Source of the DNA: Eriocheir sinensis | Lineage: Eukaryota; Arthropoda; Malacostraca; Decapoda; Varunidae | Length of the DNA stretch: 64,000 nt | Direction: 5' to 3' | NCBI RefSeq assembly: GCF_024679095.1 | Contig: NW_026110571.1 | Location: 23,501-87,500 of the forward strand | Shown here: in pieces, positions 10,962 through 25,229 of the stretch | Layout of the letters: each line of letters starts with the position of its first letter | How positions within the stretch are numbered: position 1 is the stretch's first letter | Translations under genes and position numbers: made by a program | Notes under the pieces: model-generated | The model's input: only the letters and a program-made list of their open reading frames with translations | Told to the model about the DNA's origin: nothing | The model's database searches: none

Positions 10962-13445
10962 GTAGTAAATTTCCCCACACACGGCACAAACACACTGGAT
11001 TTAATCCTCACTGACCTCACTTCCCACTACCTTCCCCCTAAGCCCCTCCCTCCCATGGGACGCAGCACACACCTGTCAGTTCTTTGGACACCTGCACCTA
11101 CCACATCCAACAAAACCCCGCCAGCCACCAAGACCTACAGGCCTGTTACGGACTCAGCCATCCGCGCGTTCGGCCAATGGATAACACGCCACCGCTGGGT
11201 TGAAGTCCTTACAGTGGATGACGTACACCAAAAATGGAGCAACTACACCAGCACAATTACCGCAGCTTACCACCACTTCTTCCCGCTAAAATCAAGACGA
11301 GTGCACCCTTCAGACACCCCGTGGATTACACCCAGAATAAAACGTCTCATTGAACAGAGAAATGACGCCTTCCACACCAACCCTACACTCTACAAGCCCC
11401 TCCGCAACAAAGTTATCCGGGAAATCAAACGAGCCAAGGCCACATACTACCCCCAAAAGATCCACAGCCTCAAGCAAGCTAACATTGGGAAATGGTTTTC
11501 AAAAATTAAGGCCTTGTGTGGCCTCAACAACAGCGCCCCCTCCATCCCGGGCGTATCTCACCTCCCGCCACCTGAAGCAGCCGAGGCCATCAATCTCCAC
11601 TTCTCGGCCATCTGTCAGTCCCTCCCCAGCCTGGACCTGACCTCACTCCCAGCTTACCTGCCCGCCCCATCACCACTCCCCACGGTTGAGGCCTATGAGG
11701 TCGCCAGGTCACTAAGCCAACTTAAAACAAAGCGGTCCACCACGCCCACTGATCTCCCCATCAAACTGTACCAGGAGTTTGCCCCCGAGCTGGCCACCCC
11801 CCTCGCCTCTATTTTTAACGCTTCCTTCCGTCAAAGCCAGTGTCCTGCTGACTGGAAAACAGCGTATGTCACTCCGATTCCCAAGACCACCCCTCAATCA
11901 CTGAGTGACTTGAGGCCGAGTTCTATCACCCCCCGTCCCAGCCTCCTGTGTGAAGCCTTCATTTTCAAGTGGACTTACACTCATCTTGCTCCCCTCATAG
12001 ACCCACAACAGTACGGCAATATCAAGTCAACCTCCACCACACACTGCCTAATTAATCTCCTGGACTTTGCCTACAGAAATCTTGAAAAACGCAAAACATC
12101 AGTTTCTCTCGCTTTTATTGATTTCCGAAAGGCTTTTGACCTAGTTCACCATACCACAGTCATCAACAAAGCAATAAACCTCGGGCTTCCACCTAACCTG
12201 GTCTCCTGGCTGGCTGATTTACTGCACCAGCGTAAACAGGTGGTGAGATTTCAGGAGTGGCCTCCCCTCCTCTACACCTTACTTGCGGGGTACCTCAGGG
12301 GTCCAAAATGGGCCCTTTGTGCTTCCTTATCCTAATTAATGACGCCCTGACCCACACACCCCACCGCTGGAAGTACGTGGACGACACCACAGTGGGAGTA
12401 ACAGTTGACAACAGCAACCCAGATTATTCCCACCTCCAGGAAACACTACACAACCTACACACATGGACAACACAAAACATGGTCACCATCAACGACACCA
12501 AAACTACGCTCCTACACATCAACACCTCCTCTGCCCCTGTTGCCCCCCCTGTGGTGTCCATCAACGACACTCCCCTCCGGGTAGTTACATCAGCAAAACT
12601 ACTTGGAGTCACCCTGGACAACAAGCTCACATGGAAGGAGCACGTCTCCCAGCTCACCAGATCTGCCACCTATAAACTGTACCTGCTGAGGAGACTCAAA
12701 ACGCTGGGGGCCCCTGAGTGTGCGCTGGCGAGCGTGTACTCCTCGTTCATCCTCCCCAAACTGACATACGCTTCCCCAGCGTGGTCTTCCTCCATCAACA
12801 TCACGCAGCGCCGCCAACTTGAACGCGTCCAGAAGCGAGCCTGCAAAATCATCCTGGGCCCTCACTACACCAGCTATCAGGACGCCCTCGACTCCCTCCA
12901 TCTCACCAGCCTACAACACCGTCACGAGACCCTACTACACCGGTTCGCAACCAAGCTTCTCAACCAGCCCAGACACAGACACATCCTCCCACCCGCAGTG
13001 AACCGCCCTCAGCACTCAGTGCGACACCACAACATTATTGCCCCGATACGGGCACGGACTGACCGCTATAAGAACAGCGCAGTGCCCGTGATGGTCAAAT
13101 ATATCAACAATGCAAATTAAGAGCAGCACAATTTGTATGTTTTGTAAATATTTTTCATTAGGACTTATTGTTGTTGTTATTATGATTATTATTATGATTA
13201 TTATTATTATTATTATGATTACTATTATTATTATCATTATTATTATTATGATTATTATTATTATCTTTACTATGATTATTGCTATTATTGTTATTTCTAT
13301 TTTCCTTTTTATTTTCGATCATACTACTTTGTTCATTTGTCTCATTCATTTCATTTAATCTTCCATTGATGTATATTTTCAGCTCTAGGGCTGCCTGGTA
13401 CTTCATGAAATAAACCGTTTATTATTATTATTATTATTATTATTA
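10962..13445 (+). mobile_element. LINE F: CR1/L2-group non-LTR retrotransposon nested in the DNA transposon
   Basis: 5'-truncated. It opens in the endonuclease C-terminus (TLDLILTD), then a linker and the RT: VTPIPK, LAFIDFRKAFDLVHH, GVPQGSKMGP, YVDDTTV and KLLGVTLD. A single frameshift near 12260-12300, just before GVPQG, splits the RT into two open frames (about 10960-12335 and 12257-13120). The catalytic aspartates (FIDF and YVDD) are preserved. The 3' end has a TTA-rich internal tract (13165-13270) and terminates in (ATT)n at 13420-13445. Both flanks are (CA)n. Base composition is C-rich compared with the host transposon, consistent with a separate origin. Confidence 0.88.
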
Positions 13446-14681
13446 CACACACACAAACACAGAGCATGTAACTTTATATGATGAATCTCAGATGATGTAA
13501 TAAAATATTTGGAAACAAAAGTAGTTTTATTCACACCTTCATTGACTTATTCATATCCGATAAACCTAATCCAAATTCATAAACAAAATAGTGTACCATA
13601 ACATTACATAATTATGTGAATTCAGAGCCCTTAAGTATATAATGATATTTGTAAATATAGACATGAACATTGACATTTGTGTCAACATTTAGTTGCACAG
13701 AGAGGGCATTAAATTGCAGAAAACAGCAACTATTACTGAAATTTGATGCAAAAGGGGCCAAAGCTTATTATCGAGCTGTCCTGATAAAATTTTGAAATTC
13801 TTCATTCTTTCAATAGCACGTTCAACATGCACCCTCAATGAAGCAACCTCCCTTGTTCTGATTCTTTCTTGTGCATTTAGTGCCCTTCCTGAACCATCCT
13901 CTTTCTTGCGAGTTAAGGTGGCATGTGCAGTTTTGCACCACGTTGCAGCAGTAGGTCTCCAATATTGAACCCTCTATCCACCATGACAGCATCTCCTGGT
14001 TCAATTTTGTCTATCAGTTCAACCTCTGCAATGTGCCTATCAGATGTGTTACCACCATATGGAGTTGACACAAATGTAATAATTCCTGTTGGTGTTATGC
14101 CAACAAGAACTTTGGCAGTGTTGTGATGCTTATACATGGAGTATGTCATTGCTTGAGCAGAGCAGTTTGCTGGTTTGTTGATATAAATCTCTGTGCAATC
14201 CAAAATTACCCTTGTATCTGCATACTTTACTGGATACCAATCAGGAAGGTTGTCCCTAACTTGCTGAGCTGAAGGCCACAATAGCCACGGTTGCAGTACC
14301 TCATACAATACATTTATCCAGGTATTAGTGATGCATGAAACTGAAGCTTGTGAGACTGCAAATAAGTCGCCTAAAACCAGCCGGAAAACCTTGACGGATG
14401 TACACAAGTGTAATTAAATACTCATCAAAAGTATCTAGTATTTTCTTACGGCCACGTGCCCCTTTCTTTAAATTTTCCTTTATGCTTTTTGGCCTTTTCC
14501 AGTAATTAATTGTTTTTACTCTCTTTTTAATGGTCTGATAAATAGAAATCAAAACACTTTTGTTAGGAAGACCTGTATAGCGCTGAACACTCTTGTCACT
14601 AGCAAGAATCCTTCCTCTGGTCCGGGCTCTCTGATCAGTAGGTGCTTCTGTTAGATCTGCCTCCTGAAAAGCATAAAAAGA

Positions 14682-14871
<190 letters not shown>

Positions 14872-15083
14872 ACTTTCAACAGTTTTCCTTAATTTACTCC
14901 AACTTCCTTTTGCCTCAGCGAAAGCGGACACATACCAAAAGAAGCGCAATGAAATTATCTATCTAATGGTGTATAGCGTCACCTTTCCGTTCACTCAAAA
15001 TTTTGAGATATAGGCCTTTGAAAAAATATAAGATTTTATACACGGCGGGGCAAGCCGCTATGACAAGATAAAACGCGCTGGCT

Positions 15084-15316
<233 letters not shown>

Positions 15317-15501
15317 CGGCTTCGCTCGTACATCGCCTTCTGAGGCGTTTTACTTGTTTATATATGTATAACTAACCCTTTCAACTTGTACTCCAACATC
15401 CTTGGGCTCAGCTGCTGAAGTAGTAGCAATGGCTGATGCTGAATAGGTGTGATCCTGTGGTTCCGGCACTACCTCTATCTGGAGAAACTGTTCAGCATCA
15501 A

Positions 15502-16205
15502 CTGTGGGAAAATGAAATATAAAGTTCAGATATATGTATCATTCAAAAGACATTTCTACACAATGTCACATATAGGAGCACACAGCCTGCTGCTAGCTCA
15601 GTGGCAGAGCAATTAAACTAAAACCCCTAACTTACGGCCTCTGCCCCCCTCGACTAGAGTAATTCTTACATGTTTCAGGAATGATTTGTGAATGTCATTT
15701 TATAGAAGGAAATATCTTAGAGTAATTAATACTTTCAACTTCTACAATCCTGTCAGCTACATGTTTCCAACTTATAAAATAGTAATAAACTTTTACAAGT
15801 TGAAACAGTAATGATTAACCTGAAATTCTAAAGTGAATGAGCTGTTTTAAAGTAAATAAACACTAATTTGGCTTCCTTGGCAATGCTTAAGTTTTTTTCC
15901 ATTACTCTAGTAAGTTTGCTATGCTTAGGTAAAGAAATGCAGGCAATTACTTCATTCATCAGTGTAGGTACAAGTGGTGAATGTTTTCAAGTCGGCTACA
16001 TGGCACCGATTTATAGAATAACACAATTTCCCTAGACAAAACTCACGTAATAAGTTATTTCTTACACGATTTCTACATTCTAGACCTTCTAAAAGGGATA
16101 ATAAACCTAATCTGATGTAAAGCAACCCACTTGTAAATTTGTGCCATAAATTTACCATAAAAGATGTTCAAATCAACACTAAAACTGCATGGTATAGTAA
16201 CATAC
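15502..16205 (-). other. Transposase intron 1
   Basis: Bounded by GTATGT (at 16205) and a pyrimidine-rich ..CCCACAG acceptor (at 15502), 704 bp long. No coding sequence or repeat is recognised inside. Confidence 0.65.
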
Positions 16206-17111
16206 CTTGAACTGATGCATTGTGAGCCCATGTCTCGACTTCAATATGGACATCAGTTTGTACTTCTTCGTCAGTTTCCTTTATGAAGTCAATGTTGACT
16301 GGCAAGGCAGGGGCAGTGTGAAGAGGGCAGTGACTGGGTTAGTGGTTCTTGATCGCCTCTGTCAGCCGCTGGTGTTCGTGCTCCAAGCCCACTGATGGCA
16401 CCAGCGTTGTTTTTCGGCCTCCATTGATTGTAGCCGAACAACTCTGGATCAGGATGCGATGGTGACGGCCCGTTGTTCCAGTCTATAAAGTGATTTGAGC
16501 ACAGTGCATGGTGTCGGGTGGCTTTCCATGTAGGTCCCCTCTTACATCTGGTCACCCACAAACGTCTTCGGGCAGCCTCTTTTTTCTTTGGAAAACGAGC
16601 CCAGCCCTTCACCTCAGGATCCTTCTTCTGCGAAGAGGATTTGCAGTCGGCAACAGCACATATGTAGACTGTCATGTTCGAGGACAGTAGCAGCAACAAG
16701 TAAATAAGCGCGCGGGATGTTTGTTTTGGTTCTGGCAGGAGGGTTCGTCAATTTCGATTTCGGCGTCAACTGAGCAGATCATTTCGGCTTCGGCCACACA
16801 TTTTCGTTTTTTTCGCAAAAAACACGTAACGGTTATGTGTTCCATACTTACTGTGCGAAGAATAATCTCTAGAAAGGCGATACAAATTATTTTTTTTGTA
16901 ATATTCGCTTTGGTTCACTCGTGAAAAATGATGTAGCTGCAACACCCCTTCGATCACTGTTTCGCCTCTAAAAAGATATTTACATTATGTACTTGAGTTG
17001 ACATCATAAATTATTATAGACAAATAACATTGTGTTTATATTAGTAAGAATATTGGTATTGAAAATTAATATGTATGGTAAATAAGATTTTTTTCAGGAT
17101 GCCACTTGGCT

Positions 17112-17192
17112 GAGCGAGACAAATTCTCCCCGCGTAATTAAGCGTGCTGGTGACTCATGACAACTATTGACTATTGGTGATTTGCGCCATTG
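17112..17192. repeat. Right terminal inverted repeat (candidate)
   Basis: GTGATTTGCGCCATTG at 17177-17192, CTGGTGA at 17147-17153 and TTCTCCCC at 17124-17131 are reverse complements of the left-end blocks in the expected order. The terminal bases read through from LINE G in frame for ten codons before a stop, which could mislead an annotator into calling them LINE coding sequence. Confidence 0.58.
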
Positions 17193-19089
17193 TAATTGAG
17201 AGTGTTGGTGTGTTGTGGTGACAAGTGAGTGTGTATTTGTTTTCTGAATGCGTCTATTGTGCCGTAGTCTAAAATCTGATGAGGGAGGCTGTTCCAGTCA
17301 CGTATGGTGCGTGGAAAGTATGGGTGCTTGTATGCGTCAGTGTTAGTGTGATATGTTTGGTATTTATGGATGTGTGTGTTACAACTTACGAGTACGTTGA
17401 CTGTTTGCCTTGTTTAATGTCACGTCGGTCAAGTAGCCTCGTAATATCGTGATATGTAGTAATGAGTTGCTATTCACATGAGCGTTTAGGTCGAAAGCCG
17501 TGTTGTGAGTCAATAAGGATGTTGTTTGCGTCAAGGTGACTCATTATGTGTTTGTGTATTGTGTTCGAAAATTTTACATGGAGTCGAAATTAGTGAGATG
17601 GGGCGATAATTGGCTGGGTCAGTCCGGTCACCTGTCTTGAATAAAGGATTAATGTTTGCCAAAAGCCAGTCAGAGGGTAATGAGCTGGATGATAAGAACT
17701 GGGTGAATATGGCCTGAAGGATAGGGGCAAAGGATTTAAGGATGAAGGCGGGAATGTTGTCGGGGCCAGTGGATTTGGTTGTGTCGAGTCCTTCCAGTAA
17801 TTTCTGTATTCCGTTAGTCGTGATGTCGAGAGGGGAATGGGGGGGAAGGGCCTGTGTGGCATGGCACCGATTGGGACTGTGTGTTGAGTATTTGTGCTTT
17901 GTGTTGTGGGCTTGTTACTAATGTGTTAGTGTTGTCTTTAAGTGATGTAATCGTGTTAGTGTCATGTTTGCGCGTCTTAAAGAACATGAAAAAAGTTTAT
18001 TTTGTTATTTCTTACGTTGTCTGCCAGGTAAGTTGCTATGTGTTTGCGTTCCGCTACTTTTATGTTTTTGGCAAATGTTTTTTGGTGGTTTTTGTAGGCG
18101 GTCCAATTATCTGTGCTGTTGTATGTCTGCGCGAGTCTTTGTTTCTTGCGATGTTGTCTGCGTAGATCCCTGGAAAACCAGGGGAGTGTGTACCTGCTAG
18201 AAACTGTTTTTTGTAGTATGTGTCTGTTCATTGAGGCGTGTATGGTGTGTTTCAGGTTGTTCCAGTTGGTGGAAGGAGGTCTTGTGTTTGGGTCTGTCGC
18301 AAAAAAGTCAGTGCTGAAGGCAGTTAGGTCTTGTTTGATCATGTCTAAGTCAGCCCTTGAAAAAAGGAAAATCTGTCTGGGTCTCTGTTTATGTGTAATC
18401 GGTCGGAGGTCAACGTCAACGATGAGTATGTCATGGTCACTAAGTCCTGGAACAACCTGAGTGTTTGTTATTTTAAGAATGTTGTCGGTGAGAAAAAGGT
18501 CAAGTGTGTGTGCTGTGGTCAAAGGGCCACCGTGGCCAGCGGGGCGTGTTACAGTATGTGTTCCTGTTGGCAGGAGTACTGTTTGTGGGAGTGAAAATGT
18601 AATTATGATGTCAACGAATGTGTCGTGTAGTTGGCGTCTGTTTGTGTGGGGAATAATGGGATTGGGGGCGTCAGCATCGGGAGGGTCAAATGGGGATATT
18701 GCAGTCCAGTCAATGTCAGGGAGGTTGAAATCACCCGTGATCCAGATGTGTTTGTCTGCCTGTATGCGTGAAAGTGAAATTTGAAGGTTGTGTAAATAGT
18801 CTGTATTAGTAGAAGGCGGTCTGTAAAAAGCAGCAATAAGAAGAGATTTACAGTTGAAGGTTTGTAACTGGACCCAGGTAATTTTGAAGGCTGTGTCAAG
18901 GTCAGGCCTATGCTTAACACAAAGACCCGGATTGGTGGCGATGATAACACCGCCACCTTTGCCGAGGTCTGTCGGGCGGTCTTTACGGAATACTGTCATG
19001 CTAAAAGGGAGAGGGAAAAACTCACTTTTGTCAACGTTCCTGGCAGCGTTACTTTGATTTACGAGTAAGCTCATTCTGTTACTATTCAA
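17193..19089 (-). mobile_element. LINE G: endonuclease plus deleted RT, interrupted by the DNA transposon
   Basis: The minus-strand frame 19089-17977 is an apurinic-endonuclease-like domain: GKGGGVII, AAFYRPPSTN, WITGDFNLPDIDW, TLDLFLTD and GLSDHDILIVDVDL. After a frameshift near 17980 the RT fingers follow (PANYRPISL, QHGFRPKRS), but the palm with the FADD box is absent: sequence jumps near 17390 to the C-terminal FPRTIRDWNSLP. Several further stops are present. The 5' end is truncated before the first endonuclease motifs. The 3' end is broken at 17193 by the transposon and appears to continue at 6765-6869. Confidence 0.85.
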
Positions 19090-19392
19090 GAACTGGCGGA
19101 AATTGTGACATTTATAGCAAGAGTGCGAGGAGGAATGGGTGGCTGTGAGGGGGAGAAGAGAGAGCTCCTAAGGACACGAAGAACGAGTAGCGAGCTCATC
19201 ACTCGTCTTTCTCAGATGCACCTTATGCAGTGATGCGCGATGGATCCTTAGCAGGTGCAGCAAAGAGAAGATCCAGCCATAAACATGTATTTTAATTACG
19301 GCACATGATGGACGCAGTATTATTATTTCATTGAGCGAGCGACTTAAAGCGAAACGAAGTGTGTGAACATGAGCATGTGCTGACCCAGAGTA

Positions 19393-19393
19393 A

Positions 19394-19447
<54 letters not shown>

Positions 19448-19452
19448 CAGCA
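19393..19452. repeat. (TAG)n trinucleotide repeat
   Basis: About 20 units, degenerating into CAGTAGCAGCAG at the right edge. Confidence 0.93.
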
Positions 19453-19991
19453 GTAGCAGCAGCAGTAGCAATAACAGCTGACGACCAGGGTTGTTTTCAT
19501 CGCTCATCTTGGGATCTGTTAAATAATGTAAACGTGACGTAATGTGTCCGTAGAGCTTTCTAAGCCACTACCTGTAACGAACTCTTTGCCTTTTAATCAT
19601 TGGAAAGTTGTGGGTCTGGTGAACATCTTGCCGAGAAACCTTCGGCTGATCAGTCTGCTCGTGATACATCAACAGATTTCTCACTGGCCGCCTCGCACAT
19701 TTAAAGTGATCCAATAAGATGGTTATTGGCTATGGAATAAAAAAAAATAATTTTCTTTTTCGCTAACACTTGACGGAATATAACGAATAAATTGAATATC
19801 ATGAATCATTTGAAAATTAAAATAAAGAAGAAGGAAAGAAAGGACTCACACTCCACCGCGCATATCTATCACTCCTTTTCTTACCAAACGTTTATCAGTG
19901 AGTCAGTGAGTCAATCAGTCAGTCAGTCAGTCGTCAATAAAAAGACTGATTTAATTCAACGGTCACTTGCAACATATCAGCGCCTCCACGT

Positions 19992-20113
<122 letters not shown>

Positions 20114-20275
20114 AGAAATTGCTTCTCAGTAAGCTAATTAGCTTGACTGGGAGGCAATTACAAACGACGATGAACCTGTCCTCACCGGTCGCCGAGGGTC
20201 TTTGCACCGAGATACGTATCAGTTAAGGGAGCAACAAATTATCCACACTCCGGCTCCTCATCCCTTCATCTATTA

Positions 20276-20386
20276 TGTCCTGTCCTGCCACACGTAGATT
20301 ACTAGTAGTAGCGGTAGTTAACAGACACCCTCACCATAGATTGATAGGTCTTCTGGTGTCTGTTCTTCCTATGTATTCCTATGTAT
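20276..20386. repeat. Dispersed repeat, copy 2 of 2 (111 bp)
   Basis: Matches 166-276 in the same orientation with about five differences. No microsatellite follows this copy. Confidence 0.8.
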
Positions 20387-20734
20387 CCCTCCCGTGTGAG
20401 GGTCGTGTACGAGAATTGCATTTATCGGAGATCACTTCATCTGATCTGTAATTAGTGGCTGCGTTGCGTGTAGGTGAGGGTGTGCGAGGGGCGGGGTGCG
20501 GTGGAGGCCGGCCAGATGGGCCGCCCCCCACGCGGCCAAATGCCAACTCGAGAAACCGGAAAGTAAATGCGGATGAAAAGAAATCCTCTTACTAAATATT
20601 CAAACCAGTGTTCCGAGGTTTTGAGAGACTTCAGCTCTACGAAACTGAAAAAAAAAGAAAAAAAAATTATGTTTCAACTGTATACTGATATGTATGACGA
20701 CAAGCAAAAAAAAAAAAAAATAAAAAAAAAAAAA

Positions 20735-20739
<5 letters not shown>

Positions 20740-20808
<69 letters not shown>

Positions 20809-20841
20809 ATATAGATAGATATATATATATATATATATATT
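20740..20841. repeat. (TA)n microsatellite after an A-rich run
   Basis: TA units with a GATAGATA interruption, preceded by poly(A)-like runs at 20646-20736. Confidence 0.93.
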
Positions 20842-21539
20842 TCATGATCACTAATTAGATATATTCATAAGTTACCGCATATAATTCTAATATATTTATT
20901 GAAAATGTACATTATTAATACTGAATGGACATAACCGTTTTACAGACTAAATAAAAACAATACAATTGTGGAGTGTATTGATAATCTTTACTCACGATAT
21001 TTAAATTTATATATTTTTTTTTTTCATGTTAAACAAGCGAAAGGCAAAGAAATACAAGAGCATCAGCGTTGAACTTTTGGGGTAATTATTTTATCAATAT
21101 AAATCAATCAGGTTCAAACTTTTCCCCAGAATTTAAAAAATTATAAACACGCAAAACGTTCTTAGCAGTAGTCAGGCTGCTCTAACAAGTGGATATTAGA
21201 GGCGAATTTCGTATCAGGTTCCAAAGGGAGTTGGAAGCCTTGAGTTACGACAACAAAGTGTGGGGCAGGCGGTGTTCAGGCCGTGGATTAATAACAAGGT
21301 GCAAACGAGGAGTGGCGGGGGCGTCATGACGCTTACTGCAGGGCTGGAGATTAAAAGGAGGCTGGAGTTGGAAACTAACGATCAAACTGAAGGACGATGG
21401 TCGAGGATGAGGAGATCAAAGAAACTCACGGTGGTGTGATAGAGGAGAGAGGCAGCCAAGGAGTGTTCGTGGAGACTTTATACCGAAGGACAATAAATGG
21501 ACTGACAAAAGTGTTAAAGGAATGCTGAAGGAGGCAGAA
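20842..21539. other. No gene recognised
   Basis: AT-rich then mixed DNA. No domain, tRNA fold or tandem unit is seen. Confidence 0.5.
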
Positions 21540-21830
21540 AAAGTGACTGATGAAGAGAGGAAGTACGTAGAAAGGGAGTGAGGGAGGAGGAAGACTGAAG
21601 AAGGAGGAAAAAAGGACTGATGAAGGGAGGCAGAAGAGAGAGTGTGGCAGGAAGAAGACTGAAGAAGGAGGAAAAAATGACTAATGAAGGGAGGCAGAAG
21701 AGAAAGTGTGGCAGGAAGACAAGAAAGAGGAAAAACAGGACTAATGAAGAGAGGCAGAGGAGACAGAGAGAGCGAGTGTGTGGGAGGAGGAAGACTGAAG
21801 GAGGACGTAGCAAATGACTGATGGAGAGAG
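21540..21830. repeat. ~60-64 bp purine-rich minisatellite
   Basis: Units begin near 21614, 21678 and 21738 with a GACTGATGAAGGGAGGCAG-type block. The surrounding 21500-22230 is also AG-rich, producing Leu/Ser/Phe-rich minus-strand open frames that are artefacts. Confidence 0.75.
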
Positions 21831-22637
21831 GAAGTAGAAAGTGATTGTGAGGAAAGTTAAGAAGGAATGAATGACATGAAGGAAGGAAGGAAGGAAAGAA
21901 AAGTTAAGAAGGAGATTAGACAAGGCGGACGGTGGAAAGAAGTAGAAAAGGAGAAACGGAGGGAGGAGTACGTAGAGAAGGAACACAGAGTAGAAAGCGT
22001 TAAAAATGATCCATAAAGGAGTCTATAAAGGGGATGAAAAAGTGACTGGTAGACGACGAAAGCAGACGAGGAGGGATGGAGAACGGGGGAAAGAAGACTG
22101 CAGGTAAAAAACATAATAGAAGAGACTTAAAAAAAATATATAAGACTGGAGACAGACGGAATGTGACAAAAGTGAGAGCTATGTAGATGTTCTGGAGAAG
22201 TATAGGACGAAGAAAGCCCGAAGGAGGCGATGAAGAAGGAGATTTAAGCAGAGGTTAGTTGGGGTAGAGGAAGGGTACAGAGGAAACACAGAAAGAAGAT
22301 GACATACGTAAGGGATTGGTATGTGGGGCTGGAGAGGGAGGGGGGGACGAAAAAAGAAGTGTTGGAAGAGAAGGTACGGTACTAGGGTTGGTATTAAGCA
22401 GTGACAGGTAAAGAGAGGGGAAGGTTGCCCATCTCGAGATATACAAGACTGGAAGCAAATAAGAGAGAAAGAAACGTCGCGGAGGGGTCGTCCAGGGCAA
22501 TGTAGAGCCTCTTCCCGGTCAGTCGGTCTCATAAATTTGGCGACTTAATAGAGACGTTAATTTCAAAAGAAGATAAACGTCACCATACAACCCTCGTTCC
22601 CTGTGACACGTCGCTTACACACCTTATACCTGATGTT

Positions 22638-22779
<142 letters not shown>

Positions 22780-22829
22780 ATTGTGGTAGTCTTACTGTTA
22801 GTGATATATGACACTACGATATCTTAACT

Positions 22830-23460
22830 TGATGAGATCTTAACCACTTTACATAACAATACCGGTAGTTTAGTGTAAATATTACCTTTCAATTACGGAG
22901 CACAAGTGTATTGCATATTTCACAATGCAAACAGTAAGGTGCATCCCATATCGTACCTGGGCATGTACTGGCTATATCGCTTCTTGTTAACTATACCACT
23001 GAAGAGGTAAGAAGAAAATATTGGATCACTGTCGGCATTTATTCACTTTATCAGTCGGTAAAAGTCTTGCAAACAAACTTGTGGCCAATCCCTTTGATCA
23101 CACGCTGGGTAAGATCAGTCTCCTGCCGCTCTGCCTTACCTCCCTCAGCCTTGTGTGCTTGATATTTTTTTCTTATCGAACAGTAGAAAGTAAAAAAAAA
23201 ATAACAAGGGCCGAAAAGGGTAGGGAAAGGACAAGCAGGATCGCGATACTACTCAACGTGTGGCCAAAGGTAACACATTTAGTCGTAAAATCCCTACCGC
23301 TAGAAAAAAGTAAATAAATGCATACAACACTTTTGGGATGCTTCCTTCACTTGTTCACCTTCACCATAAACAGAAATCCACCACCTTATTAGGTACGCAT
23401 TAGAAATCTTAACAATAGGACCCTGTTTAAATATTCTTTTTAGAGTAAAGGAAATAGCTC
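22830..23460. other. No gene recognised
   Basis: Mixed sequence without recognisable domains. A 98-codon plus-strand frame (23021-23317) has no motif and no close repeat in the window. Confidence 0.45.
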
Positions 23461-23462
23461 AA

Positions 23463-23464
<2 letters not shown>

Positions 23465-23525
<61 letters not shown>

Positions 23526-23978
23526 GGAGCAAACAATAATGACAAAAAAAAAAACGCAAATCACTCCTATAAAAAAAAGAGATGAGGAGTGATGACCTAT
23601 ACCCTTACAGCTTTCACATTCCCTGCGATCATGATATATTTACAGAGTTCACCTTCACCTGCCTCATGACACTGCCACTTTGATAACGTCTTACTTAGTT
23701 CAGAGTTTGCAAGTGATGCACGGCGCCCTCCACTACTTGATGATATGCCTCCGTCCGTGCCGCCTTCTCGCTCAATGTTAAGCTAACCACTGGACTGTCA
23801 CACGCTACTCATGTGTCGCGTAACGTTCCTCATGCTCATAGCTGTCGAGTTTCTTTCTTTTTTTAAGTTATGGTACCAACAACCGCTTTAACAAGAATAA
23901 CGACGGCAACAACAATAAAAAAAAAAAAAACGTCACCGCCTATACGACAGACAGATTAACAGTTGACATAAATCTTAC

Positions 23979-24046
<68 letters not shown>
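23465..24046. repeat. (CA)n and (GT)n microsatellites
   Basis: (CA)n at 23465-23523 and (GT)n at 23981-24046 are reverse complements about 450 bp apart. The intervening sequence shows no gene. Confidence 0.95.
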
Positions 24047-24047
<1 letters not shown>

Positions 24048-24699
24048 TTAGCCATTATCGCCATGGTTTGATGTCTATACTCATAAGAATAATTACAGCA
24101 CTAACAACAATAATAATATAAAAACACTGCTTACTTGACATAAATCTTACTTGCGTTTATCTTAGGCATTATATAAAAGCATTCGTGTCAGATGTAATAT
24201 TATCTGAATGCTGAAATGGCAGGTACTGAAACGCCTTTTTGTCATATACGGCAGTAACAACAACGACGGTAAGAACGAAGTAAAAGAAAAGGAAAAATAT
24301 AAAGACTGGCGCCACGATATTCAGTGAGGGAGCGGAAGACAATTACACACTTTGCCGAGGCGAAAATCAGTGTATCGGAGGAGGAAACTCACAGACAAAG
24401 AATAACAACAAAAAAATATGGAGGAATGTCAAATATTTTCCAGGTCGTCGAGAAAATAATGTATGTATCAGCGCGACGGGCACCTCCAGGCCCGGCATGA
24501 CTTACAGCAGGAACTCGCCGCCCTGCCCCGCCTGCCGCCTCTCTGCGTCCCGGGATTCACGGGAAAAATATGTAAATCCGGTCCGGTAGCGACGATAAAT
24601 CCCTGGCCCGGGTGTGAAGAGTCCCTGTGCGGGGAAGTACTGCCGGCCCGAGCCCCTGACTGTCCTTGGAACTCCAATGCACTCCCTGCCGTGTAATTT

Positions 24700-24946
24700 A
24701 TCCACGGCCTGATCACGAGCTAGACTCGTCATCGCCAGCAAGTACCCTCCCGATCTGAGCAAGGCTCATTAGTCGATCTCTGAGTACTGGTGGGACCTTC
24801 ACACACCACACACCCGATCCCCTTTGCTCAAGGGAGGATAGTAATCACTCTTCGTCAGTGGAAAGATCCCGTTTTGAGCGGGGCTCGAACCTCCCTCTGC
24901 CAGGCCACGAAGCCAGGCAGCACACAGCTTTATCCCTAAGCTACTG
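24700..24946 (-). mobile_element. tRNA-derived SINE
   Basis: On the minus strand the head (24946 to about 24865) reads CAGTAGCTTAGGGATAAAGC (A-box region), a GCCTGGC..GCCAGG-like arm, and GGTTCGAGCCCC (near-perfect B box). Internal Pol III promoter elements and a non-tRNA body downstream indicate a SINE. Its 5' edge abuts the (GT)n(GA)n microsatellite at 24951-25082. Confidence 0.72.
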
Positions 24947-24950
24947 GGGG

Positions 24951-25085
<135 letters not shown>

Positions 25086-25229
25086 CGGATGGGGGGGCTC
25101 TTTTTCTAGTTTGTCCGGCAGCCTATTCTTGTCTCTTCGTATGATTACGTCGAGATAACTGTCTTTTTGCCTGTCAGCGTCTCCGTCTACTTCCTTGCTC
25201 ATTAATCAGTCTCTCTCTCTCTCTCTATC

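Noticed and set aside
17150..17192. In-frame LINE G C-terminus running to a stop inside the transposon end
   Set aside because: First read as genuine LINE coding sequence, which would make the shared block a LINE 3' end. The left-end match, equal internal spacing and restored frame at 6867 favour a terminal inverted repeat, though not conclusively.
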